The notes under the pieces are model-generated. The model did not search any database. It worked only from the letters and a program-made list of their open reading frames with translations, and had not been told where the DNA came from. Shown here piece after piece: positions 1 to 7,640 of a stretch of DNA of 43,059 nt. Source of the stretch: JBAYHA01 sp964605975 (GTDB lineage: Bacteria; Patescibacteriota; Patescibacteriia; UBA11705; JABHMO01); the NCBI GenBank assembly GCA_964605975.1, contig CAZSER010000002.1, positions 1 through 43,059 on the forward strand, read 5' to 3'. Positions within the stretch are counted from its first letter, which is position 1, and each line of letters starts with the position of its first letter. Position numbers and translations under genes: made by a program.

Positions 1-28
1 TCAAATTTGAGATCTTTTTTGCTTGTGG

Positions 29-54
29 ATGGAAATTTTTCCATAGTTTTTTTA
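29..54 (+). terminator. Possible terminator of a plus-strand gene lying left of the window
   Basis: A 7-bp inverted repeat (ATGGAAA / TTTCCAT, 2-nt gap) is followed on the plus strand by AG and a run of eight T. The tiny loop makes the hairpin imperfect. It would end a gene entering from the left and converging on the minus-strand gene whose stop lies at 88. No gene is seen in 1-87. Confidence 0.35.
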
Positions 55-87
55 TAAATAAAAAACTAAATTACAACTAAAAATTTT

Positions 88-879
88 TTAATCGATATTG
101 ATCAAACGATTCTTTCCCACAATTAAAGATAATTGCTTTTTCTCTACGATAATATCTAACGGAGTTTTTAAAACACGAAAACCATCTACTAATACTGGTA
201 GATATTCAAAACTTTTGACTTTAAAATTTTCTGCCGAAATAAGACTGTCCAAAAATAAATCATTTTTTGCTTTGGACAAAAACCAACTTTTTTTCTTTTC
301 CTTTTGATAAATTAACATTTCCAAAACACCATCTTGCGGACTCAATCTCAATAACCTTTTGTCAATTTTTTCTTGTTCCGTTGGTAAATAAAAATTATTT
401 ATCTCCACCAATCCACATCCAGAACGAGGAATAATCTTTATTTTATCCTTTTCCACAGAGATTCTTTCTAAATTTTTATCTATGGAAACTTTATTAAAAA
501 AATACTGACCATTAACTTTTCCTAAATCAACTTTTACCACCTTTCGCGATGACAAAATTTCACAAGCATCCAGCTCGCTACCAATCCCCAAAAAAGAAGC
601 AATGTTATTATCACTTCCCACAGGAATAATCCCCAAGGTAATGTTGTTTTTGGCAACGGCATCAATAGCTTTCAAAAAGGTTTTGTCATTTCCTACCACC
701 ACGACCGTAGTAACACCTCTTTTCACTTCATCATTTATTAGCTCATCTATACTTTTTAACAAAGTAAGTTTTTCATTTTTCCCTTGAATTTCTAAATCTA
801 AAAGACGAGTTTTGATTAAATCTAAACTCTTTTCATATTTTTGCTCTTGTAAAAAGGTATCGTAAAGATAGTAATACAT
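88..879 (-). CDS. Diacylglycerol/lipid kinase-like protein with altered GGDGT motif
   Basis: A 263-residue protein resembling the catalytic fold of the DAGK/YegS lipid kinases. Residues 57-68 form the beta strand and nucleotide loop, but the usual GGDGT reads GNDKT. The second family motif, PxGTxND, appears as PVGSDNNIAS at 86-95, followed by FLGIG. The C-terminal half is beta-rich, as in the family. Family members phosphorylate diacylglycerol, sphingoid bases or other lipids with ATP. Loss of both loop glycines makes normal kinase activity doubtful, so a binding or regulatory role is possible. It lies 20 nt downstream of the bactofilin gene and is probably co-transcribed with it. The fold call is fairly secure; the activity is not. 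Confidence 0.6.
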   Translation of the reverse strand: MYYYLYDTFLQEQKYEKSLDLIKTRLLDLEIQGKNEKLTLLKSIDELINDEVKRGVTTVVVVGNDKTFLKAIDAVAKNNITLGIIPVGSDNNIASFLGIGSELDACEILSSRKVVKVDLGKVNGQYFFNKVSIDKNLERISVEKDKIKIIPRSGCGLVEINNFYLPTEQEKIDKRLLRLSPQDGVLEMLIYQKEKKKSWFLSKAKNDLFLDSLISAENFKVKSFEYLPVLVDGFRVLKTPLDIIVEKKQLSLIVGKNRLINID

Positions 880-899
880 AAAAAGCGGTTATCCGCAAA

Positions 900-1289
900 C
901 TATTCTTCCGCCTGAATAACAGAAGAAACAGTTGAACCATCCATTGAGCAATTCCCATTAAAAATAGCTCCCGAAGCAATAGTAATTGTTTTGGTTTTGA
1001 TATTCCCATTGACAACAGCCGAAGAACTAAGTTCTATTTTTTCCAAAACGGTAATATTACCATTAACTGTTCCAGAAATAAAAGCTTCTCGAGCATTTAC
1101 TTCTGCCGAAACTTTGGCTTTTTCACCAACTCTCAAAGAGTTATCAGTTTTAACCGTTCCGCTTACCTCTCCTTCAACAATAATACTTCCTTGACTAGCT
1201 AAATCTCCTTCAATTTTAATAGTACTACCAATAACCGTATCTTCGGCACCTTGGTTTTTATAATCTTCCGCATCGTTTGATCTGAACAT
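900..1289 (-). CDS. Bactofilin (polymer-forming cytoskeletal protein)
   Basis: A 129-residue protein with the bactofilin pattern: a short disordered N-terminus, then repeated beta-helix strands with periodic Gly/Val/Ala (GDLASQGSIIVEGEVSGTV at about 29-47, continuing to about 120) and a short polar tail. Bactofilins polymerise without nucleotide into membrane-associated filaments that place cell-wall or division enzymes. Length is normal for a single-domain member. A purine run (GGAGGGGGA) lies about 20 nt before the ATG, too far for a standard Shine-Dalgarno. The gene follows argS and precedes the lipid-kinase-like gene; a putative promoter lies in the gap after argS. Confidence 0.85.
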   Translation of the reverse strand: MFRSNDAEDYKNQGAEDTVIGSTIKIEGDLASQGSIIVEGEVSGTVKTDNSLRVGEKAKVSAEVNAREAFISGTVNGNITVLEKIELSSSAVVNGNIKTKTITIASGAIFNGNCSMDGSTVSSVIQAEE

Positions 1290-1321
1290 AAAATTTCTTT
1301 TATTATTCTTCCCCCTCCAAA

Positions 1322-1350
1322 AAATTATTAAATTTATAAAAAACTTTCAA
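1322..1350 (-). promoter_or_regulatory. Putative promoter for bactofilin and the lipid-kinase-like gene
   Basis: On the minus strand TTGAAA (1345-1350) and TAATTT (1322-1327) are separated by exactly 17 nt, between the argS stop and the bactofilin start. The -10 is a poor match and AT-rich DNA gives chance hits. Confidence 0.4.
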
Positions 1351-1358
1351 TTATCAAT

Positions 1359-3068
1359 TTACATCTCTTGCAAAGTCTCAATATTTAGGATTCCCAAGCC
1401 CTGTTGCAAAACCTCCTTTGTTTTCAAACAAAGCATCAATCTCATTTTCTGTAATTTATTTTCTGCCGAAAGAACTGGGCAATTATGATAAAAAGAGTTA
1501 AAAAGTTGCCCCAGCTCCAACAAATAAACACTCACACCAACCAAAGAATCAGTTTTGTCCGCCTTTTCAATAACTTCCGAAAACTGTCCAATTTTTTGTA
1601 ATAATAATCGCTCATTTTTATCTTGTAAGATTTTCCAATCCAGTAAGTATTTTGCTGGTTTTTTCTTTTTTAGAATTGAATTTATTCTAGAAATCACATA
1701 CAACAAATAAACACCAGAATCACCATCAAAAGATAACGCTTTTTTGACATCAAAAACAATAACACTGGAATTATCATATTTCAAAAGGAAAAACTTAATC
1801 CCTGCTAAGGCGATTTTCGAAGCAGTTTGTTCTATTTTTTCCTTTTCCCAATCACTATGTCGTTGCTCGGTCTGCTTCAAACTTTCATTTAAAACTTCCT
1901 GATAAAAATCATTAAAAATTACCACATTCCCCTTGCGAGAACTCATTGCACCATCTGGCAAAGTAACAAAATCATAATCAATATGAACTTTTTTCTTGTG
2001 TTCATATCCCAAAAGATCCAATAATTTAAAAACTTGTTTTAAATAAAGAGATTGTCTTTTGTCAACAATATAATAACTTTCTTCTACTTTGTATTGATTA
2101 AACTTTTTGATTCCAAGGGGTAAATCTTTGGCTCCATAGAGAAGATTTCCATCCGATTTAATCAAAACCAAAACATCCAATCCATGTTCTCGCAAATCGG
2201 CAATTACCGCACCATCACTATTTTTAATCTCCGCTATTTTTTTATTTTCTAATAAATTTTCTAACATTTTTTTGCCTGCGAATTCCTCTTCACTTTCAAA
2301 AAACCATAAGTCAAAAGAAATGTTTAACAGTTCATATACTTTTTGAAAATAATGTAAACTGGCATCTTTTGTTTGTTTCCAATCATTAAAAATTTTATTT
2401 TCTTCTTCACTTAACTTTTCTCGATTATTTTTTTTGTTTATTGCCTGATCAATAAGTCGATGAATCACTGAAACCTCTTCTGCTAACTTCTCGTTTTTTG
2501 ACAAATCTTCAACGGCTTCTGCGTAAATTTTGCCAAAAACATCACTCTTATCTACGGGCAAAACACCTTGATATTTCTTGTAAAAAAACCACAACCATTT
2601 CGCCACATGAGAACCACTATCACCAATATAATTAGCCGAAAAAACCTCTCTTCCACAAAATCTTTTTAAATTAACCAAAGAAGCTCCCAAAACGGCATTA
2701 CGCAAATGACCTATATGAAACTCTTTGTGCGTGTTCGGCTGAGAATACTCAATCATTATTTGTCCCGGCACCTTTTTATAGTTCGTCCTTCGACAAAGAA
2801 TTTTTTTGTTAAAATATCCCGCTAAAAAGTAAAAATTAACATAAGGACCAACGGCTTCAATTTTGGAAAGTTTTTTATCAACAACTTTACTAGAAATTTC
2901 CGTAGCTAATTCAATCGGATTTTTTTTCATTTTTCTAGCCAATTCAAAACAAGGGAGAGCCAAATCGCCCATTTCACCATTAGGAGGATAAGAAAAAACA
3001 GCAGGATCTATAACATATCCATAGTTTTGTAAAATTTTAACCAAATCTTTTTTTATTTGCGTAAACAT
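1359..3068 (-). CDS. argS: Arginyl-tRNA synthetase
   Basis: A class I synthetase of 569 residues, the usual ArgS length, charging tRNA-Arg with arginine. It has the ArgS N-terminal additional domain (1-100), the signature EYSQPNTHKEFHIGHLRNA with HIGH at 118-121, and the KMSKS-equivalent MSSRKGN at 375-381, the form typical of bacterial ArgS. The C-terminal alpha-helical anticodon-binding domain (about 440-569) ends in a conserved-type LNIETLQEM tail. It is the last gene of the operon tyrS - unknown - argS, 16 nt after the unknown gene. No frameshift or missing key motif is seen. Confidence 0.97.
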   Translation of the reverse strand: MFTQIKKDLVKILQNYGYVIDPAVFSYPPNGEMGDLALPCFELARKMKKNPIELATEISSKVVDKKLSKIEAVGPYVNFYFLAGYFNKKILCRRTNYKKVPGQIMIEYSQPNTHKEFHIGHLRNAVLGASLVNLKRFCGREVFSANYIGDSGSHVAKWLWFFYKKYQGVLPVDKSDVFGKIYAEAVEDLSKNEKLAEEVSVIHRLIDQAINKKNNREKLSEEENKIFNDWKQTKDASLHYFQKVYELLNISFDLWFFESEEEFAGKKMLENLLENKKIAEIKNSDGAVIADLREHGLDVLVLIKSDGNLLYGAKDLPLGIKKFNQYKVEESYYIVDKRQSLYLKQVFKLLDLLGYEHKKKVHIDYDFVTLPDGAMSSRKGNVVIFNDFYQEVLNESLKQTEQRHSDWEKEKIEQTASKIALAGIKFFLLKYDNSSVIVFDVKKALSFDGDSGVYLLYVISRINSILKKKKPAKYLLDWKILQDKNERLLLQKIGQFSEVIEKADKTDSLVGVSVYLLELGQLFNSFYHNCPVLSAENKLQKMRLMLCLKTKEVLQQGLGILNIETLQEM

Positions 3069-3084
3069 TTATTTCTTCTAACTA

Positions 3085-3525
3085 TTAATAAGTAGAATCT
3101 TTGAGATCTTCTACCGGCGACTCCGAAGCAATAACCAGCAGTTCCTCTGGATCATCCGACAACAAAGTCAAATCAGCATCTTCCTCTAACAATAAAACTT
3201 TTGTTTTTTCTTTGATGATTTTTTCCTTTAATGGTTTTGCTTCATCAGAATTACCAATTTTTTCTATCAATAAATTTGGCTGAACTTCCTTGATAATCTC
3301 CATGAATTTTTCATCATCCTTTTTAGAGTGAATTTTGGGATTGGCAAAACCTAAATCCTTGATAGTTTCATTTAACTTTTTTAACTCCAAAAACTTATTT
3401 ATACCGGTTATAAATTCTATTTCCGCTCCTCGTAATAACCACTCATTTAATTTTTCTTTAACACCATTAAGCGGATTATTATTGCTGTCAATTATTAATT
3501 TTTCGATAAAAACAACTATTTTCAT
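3085..3525 (-). CDS. Conserved-looking unknown protein, possibly a degenerate HAD-like fold
   Basis: A 146-residue acidic cytoplasmic protein that I do not recognise with confidence. It starts with a hydrophobic strand (MKIVVFIEKLIID), followed by a helix and a second strand ending in ITG (about 36-41), then a Lys/Glu-rich helical region and a strand KVLLLEE. This order is reminiscent of HAD phosphatases, but the motif I DxD is replaced by IEK, so catalysis would not be expected. The tail is acidic. It sits between tyrS (5 nt upstream) and argS (16 nt downstream), so it is expressed with two aminoacyl-tRNA synthetases; a functional link is only inferred. Confidence 0.6.
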   Translation of the reverse strand: MKIVVFIEKLIIDSNNNPLNGVKEKLNEWLLRGAEIEFITGINKFLELKKLNETIKDLGFANPKIHSKKDDEKFMEIIKEVQPNLLIEKIGNSDEAKPLKEKIIKEKTKVLLLEEDADLTLLSDDPEELLVIASESPVEDLKDSTY

Positions 3526-3530
3526 ATTTT

Positions 3531-4718
3531 TTATTTTATTTTTATAAAAAATCTTTTACCCTTTTGAATCACATCTCCAGTTCGCAAAACGACAGTGCCA
3601 TCAGAACAAATCTGGTCATTTATCTTAACGCCATTTTGCTCTATATTCCGCTTGGCATCAGATTTCGAGGAAACCAATCCACTCTCAACCAAAACTTCCA
3701 CTAAACTTTTTCCAACCAAATCAAACTCTTTAATTTCCTCCGGTTTTTCCTTTTGAGAAAAAGTTTTTACAAAGTTTTCTACTTGTTTTTTGGCTTCCTC
3801 TGCACCATGATAAATCGCCACTACCGCCTCCGCTAACTCTAGCTTAAGATTTCGTGGATTTTCTCCCTCAGAAATTCGCTTTTTTACCTCCGCTAAACGA
3901 TCTTCGTCTATTTGAGTACACAAATCAAAACCATTAATAATCATCCCATCACTCCATGACATTACCTTACCAAATTTATCACCAGCAGAATCATCTAAAC
4001 GCAACATATTCCCTTCGGACTTTCCCATTTTTTTTCCAGAATCATCAGTCAAAAGTTTTGTCGTAATAACAAATTTTTCTTTGTTTTTGAGAGACTTCAT
4101 CAAAGTTCTTCCTGCCAACATATTAAAAGTTTGATCATTCCCGCCAACTTCACCATCAACATCCATGGCAACAGAATCATAACCTTGCATCAACGGATAC
4201 AAAAATTCATGCAGACCGATTGGTTTGCCTTCTTTTATTCTCTTTTCAAACATATCTCGTTCCAACATTTGTTGAACCGTAAAATTAGAAGCTAACTCTA
4301 TAACTTCCTGAAAATTCATCTTGTCTAACCAATCAGCATTGAATTTTATTTCTGCTGGATTTTCTCCTGCAAAATCAATCCAAGCGGATGCTTGTTCTTT
4401 GTATTTCTCACAATTTGCCAAAACTTGTTGTCGCGTTAATGGTTGCCTAACGGAAGATTTATCAGTCGGATCACCAATCATGGCCGTAAAACTCCCAATT
4501 AGCAGAATAATTTTGTGTCCTAACTTTTGAAACTGCGCCAACTTCATCAAAGGGATAGCATGACCTAAATGCAAACTTGGCCCTGTGGGATCAACACCCA
4601 AATACAAAGTGATTTTATGTTTTGAATTTAAAAGCTCTTCTAAAAATTTAGCTGTGGGGTAAATTTTTTCTACCCCGCGAGTCAAAACTTGTTTAATTAT
4701 TTCTTGGTTTTTATTCAT
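3531..4718 (-). CDS. tyrS: Tyrosyl-tRNA synthetase
   Basis: A class I synthetase of 395 residues that activates tyrosine and charges tRNA-Tyr. The substrate-site start TLYLGVDPTGPSLHLGHA holds the HIGH motif as HLGH at 50-53. The KMSKS loop reads KMGKS at 230-234, a common TyrRS variant. An S4-type RNA-binding domain occupies about 330-395, with SKSDAKRNIEQNGVKIN. The organisation matches the short-insert TyrRS type found in many bacteria. It is the first gene of a three-gene operon with the unknown gene and argS, with a putative promoter 26-54 nt upstream. No Shine-Dalgarno is visible before the ATG. Confidence 0.97.
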   Translation of the reverse strand: MNKNQEIIKQVLTRGVEKIYPTAKFLEELLNSKHKITLYLGVDPTGPSLHLGHAIPLMKLAQFQKLGHKIILLIGSFTAMIGDPTDKSSVRQPLTRQQVLANCEKYKEQASAWIDFAGENPAEIKFNADWLDKMNFQEVIELASNFTVQQMLERDMFEKRIKEGKPIGLHEFLYPLMQGYDSVAMDVDGEVGGNDQTFNMLAGRTLMKSLKNKEKFVITTKLLTDDSGKKMGKSEGNMLRLDDSAGDKFGKVMSWSDGMIINGFDLCTQIDEDRLAEVKKRISEGENPRNLKLELAEAVVAIYHGAEEAKKQVENFVKTFSQKEKPEEIKEFDLVGKSLVEVLVESGLVSSKSDAKRNIEQNGVKINDQICSDGTVVLRTGDVIQKGKRFFIKIK

Positions 4719-4743
4719 AAAGATTATTCAAATTTACAGTATT

Positions 4744-4772
4744 ATTTTATCTTTTTTTTTATCATAAAGCAA
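4744..4772 (-). promoter_or_regulatory. Putative tyrS operon promoter
   Basis: Minus strand TTGCTT (4767-4772), 17 nt, TAAAAT (4744-4749), ending 26 nt before the tyrS ATG and downstream of the terminator of the AAA+ gene. Confidence 0.5.
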
Positions 4773-4803
4773 ATAAATTCCCTGTTTTTATCCCCGACTT
4801 TTT

Positions 4804-4842
4804 AAAAATCAAAAACAAAACAAGAAGATTATTCTTGTTTTG
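4804..4842 (-). terminator. Rho-independent terminator after the AAA+ gene
   Basis: A perfect 11-bp inverted repeat (4816-4826 with 4832-4842, CAAAACAAGAA arm, 5-nt loop) is followed on the minus strand by TTTTTGATTTTT. It lies about 85 nt past the AAA+ stop and separates that gene from tyrS. The rest of 4719-4927 holds only the tyrS promoter. Confidence 0.75.
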
Positions 4843-4927
4843 TCTTAAATTAGCTTTTTATTTAGATACTCCCCCACCAATAAAACCACTTCGCCTTCAC
4901 TAATTTTAATTTTTTTAAACAAAAACC

Positions 4928-7621
4928 TTAACTATTTTTTAATTTGTCCATCATTTCGACAGTTTTATCAAGACGCTCTTTTAATGTCACCAAAAAGCCT
5001 TCATTCTTAAAACCGTCTACATCATTATCTTCAAAGAAAGTAACTCGACGCAACAACTCTTCCAACTGCTTCTTTTCGGATTCTAATTTCAAAAATAGTT
5101 GGACTCTTTCTTCTGGTGTCATTTTGTTTGGATCAGGCATTACTTCTACTTCATTTGTAACTTTTTCTGGAATTTTTCTTGCCTGACCAGCAGGTTTTCC
5201 AAATAATAAATCCGCAACTTCTAATAAGTCATAATTTTTTCTTTTTACAAATTGACTATCATTTTTCTTAACACGAGTAATCGCATCAACTCCATATAAA
5301 AACTTTTTGTGTCCAGAAAAATTAACCAGCTCCTTCATCTCATTAAAATCAGTCGCCTCCGGCCAGTCAATTTCATCTTTTTCTTGAAAAAAGTTCCCGA
5401 CAATACTCAAGATTTTATAAATATACGCTTTTTCTTCTGGTCGCGCATCAGATTGTGAAACATAATAACGATACAAATAAACATCCAATGGAGAAGAAAA
5501 CCCGTCCTTTTTCCACTCACTCAAAATAGTGGCTAGTTCACGAAAAGTTAAAACATTTTCTTTCAAAACATCTCGCGGATCTATATTTGCACCACTGGAA
5601 TCCTTTAAATAGTAGTTTGTTTCAATTTTATTTCCCGAAAAAATATCCTGCAACCCCCTGGCGACAACAGCCAATCGATACAAAGCTTCTTCTCCCATTT
5701 TTTTATCTTCGGGCAAGGTCAAATTCCCATCATCATCCATTAAGCGAACAACCATCATATGAAAAAGTTCATTATTTGCCAATAATTTTCTTCTTTTTTC
5801 CATTTGTTGTTCAAAATTAGGATCTGTTTCCGAAATATTAATTAACCCCTCGCTATCAATAGCATTTGGCAAATAATCATATTTAATTTTATCAAAACGA
5901 GATAAGAAAGCAGAATCCATTGCTTGTCTTCCAATATAAACCTTATCCGTAGCTGGACGCCAATTACCAGTACAGATAAAAACAAAACCATCTTTGACTT
6001 CAAACGGTGGTAGATCATCTACCAAAGGCTTAACCAAATCGCCAGGTCTTCGAGTTAAAATTTCATTTAAAACAATCAATACATTATGCGGGATAGCATT
6101 AATTTCATCAATGATAACTGGACGCCCCTCCATCATGGCGCGATAAACTAACCCCAAATATCCCTTGGCTTCAATTGGATTTTTAAAAAAATCCTTCAAA
6201 GCATCAACATAAACGGCAACCAACTCTTCTACTCTATCCTCCGCCACGCTCTCTTCTTTTTTGCTTAAACGAAACGCCTCTATCTTATCACTAATTATTT
6301 TTGTTTGTTCTTCGGGCGTTCTCTTTATCACCTTTTCCATTTTAATTCCGCCCAATAGATCGGTAGTATCCGTATTTTTATTTCCAGAAATCACAAAAAC
6401 TTCATTTTTTAGCTCTTCATATTTAGCCAACCATTGTCGATATTTTTTTCTCCACTCTTTTAATTCTGCCGTTTTTTTACTAGTAGGCTGACTTCGGTAT
6501 TGTTCAAATTCTTTTACTGCTTTTTCATAATTTAATAATGCCTGATCAAAACTTTCTTGATCATCATAATCATCACGATCTGGATTAGGAAGAACTTCTG
6601 GTGCCTCCGGTTTCACTGGAGGAGGATTATCCTTCTTCCACCGTAGCAAGAACTTCTTGTTTAGCTGCGTTATAGACAAATGCCGAGCGACCTCCGTTTT
6701 ACCTGCCCCCTTTTCTCCATAAAGAAAAACCGGTCTTCCTTCTTCCAAAGAGTCCATGATTTCCGACATTTTTTCTAACACATACGGAGTTTCAACGACT
6801 CTCCTTCCTTTTCCTTCCGAAAAAACGGTCCGCATATCCATAATATTTTCAATCGCCACAGCATAATGAGCATCAACATCATCACGCAATAAAACATCTA
6901 ACTTTGTTTTTAATATTTTATAATCATTCTTTGCTTTATCCATGGTTTTATAATCACCACGCAAAGAAGCTCTCTCTCTTAAAGCCAACAAACTTTCTAA
7001 TCTTTTTTTTGTACGCTTTACCTTAACACCCATCCTAAAAATTCGATCTTTTTTAAATTCAAAAGTAGCAACATCTTCGTCAGTAAAATAGTTTTCACCA
7101 TCCTCATTGCCGGAGAGCTTGAGATATAGAGCTTTAATTTCAGCTAACTTCCCTACAATAAGTTCTATTTCTTGATTAACATAACTTTCTACTTCCTCCT
7201 TGTTTAAACTGTCTAAATCCTTAGTTGACAAAAAAAGCTGTTCTCTAATTTTTTTCTTGTTTATAAACTCCACACAACTTTGAGGATCAGAAACGGAAAG
7301 TCTATTCATTGTTAAACGACGATAACTTTTTTGAGAACTCCTTTCACTTTTTTCGATTTTTCTAACCACCTTACCATCATTACCAGAAGATAACCTTTCT
7401 TTTGGCAGTTTAACGCTCTTAATATTTTTTATTTCATCTCCACCAGATAATGCCTTCAAAAAAGGTCTAATATCTCTCCATAACCGGTGGTACTCTCGAT
7501 AGGTCTCGAAATACTCTTTCGCTTTAAGGAGCCTTGTTTCATAATTCTCAATTTCTTCTGGCGAAGCTTTTTCTCTCTCCTTTGCTTTTGGAATAGCAAT
7601 AAAATTTTCACGTAATACCAT
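4928..7621 (-). CDS. Large MoxR-like AAA+ ATPase with coiled-coil insertions
   Basis: An 897-residue cytoplasmic ATPase. The first ~290 residues are charged and helical (coiled-coil-like). Walker A is GEKGAGKT at 302-309. A Pro- and Glu-rich insertion of roughly 80 residues (about 325-405) precedes the MoxR/midasin-like motif DTTDLLGG (about 417-424). Walker B is VIIDEIN with D505-E506, and FLSRF supplies a likely arginine-finger region. The C-terminus (about 830-897) is again coiled-coil-like. MoxR ATPases work with VWA-domain partners as remodelling chaperones. Here the partner gene lies 19 nt upstream, and a terminator closes the two-gene unit. The AAA+ class is clear; the substrate is unknown. 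Confidence 0.8.
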   Translation of the reverse strand: MVLRENFIAIPKAKEREKASPEEIENYETRLLKAKEYFETYREYHRLWRDIRPFLKALSGGDEIKNIKSVKLPKERLSSGNDGKVVRKIEKSERSSQKSYRRLTMNRLSVSDPQSCVEFINKKKIREQLFLSTKDLDSLNKEEVESYVNQEIELIVGKLAEIKALYLKLSGNEDGENYFTDEDVATFEFKKDRIFRMGVKVKRTKKRLESLLALRERASLRGDYKTMDKAKNDYKILKTKLDVLLRDDVDAHYAVAIENIMDMRTVFSEGKGRRVVETPYVLEKMSEIMDSLEEGRPVFLYGEKGAGKTEVARHLSITQLNKKFLLRWKKDNPPPVKPEAPEVLPNPDRDDYDDQESFDQALLNYEKAVKEFEQYRSQPTSKKTAELKEWRKKYRQWLAKYEELKNEVFVISGNKNTDTTDLLGGIKMEKVIKRTPEEQTKIISDKIEAFRLSKKEESVAEDRVEELVAVYVDALKDFFKNPIEAKGYLGLVYRAMMEGRPVIIDEINAIPHNVLIVLNEILTRRPGDLVKPLVDDLPPFEVKDGFVFICTGNWRPATDKVYIGRQAMDSAFLSRFDKIKYDYLPNAIDSEGLINISETDPNFEQQMEKRRKLLANNELFHMMVVRLMDDDGNLTLPEDKKMGEEALYRLAVVARGLQDIFSGNKIETNYYLKDSSGANIDPRDVLKENVLTFRELATILSEWKKDGFSSPLDVYLYRYYVSQSDARPEEKAYIYKILSIVGNFFQEKDEIDWPEATDFNEMKELVNFSGHKKFLYGVDAITRVKKNDSQFVKRKNYDLLEVADLLFGKPAGQARKIPEKVTNEVEVMPDPNKMTPEERVQLFLKLESEKKQLEELLRRVTFFEDNDVDGFKNEGFLVTLKERLDKTVEMMDKLKNS

Positions 7622-7640
7622 ATTTTTTATATTAATTTTC

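Noticed and set aside
4843..4927. A short open frame after the AAA+ stop reading like KIKISEGEVVLLVGEYLNKK
   Set aside because: It has no ATG, is about 25 codons, and runs into the terminator region. It could be a remnant or chance; too little to call a gene.
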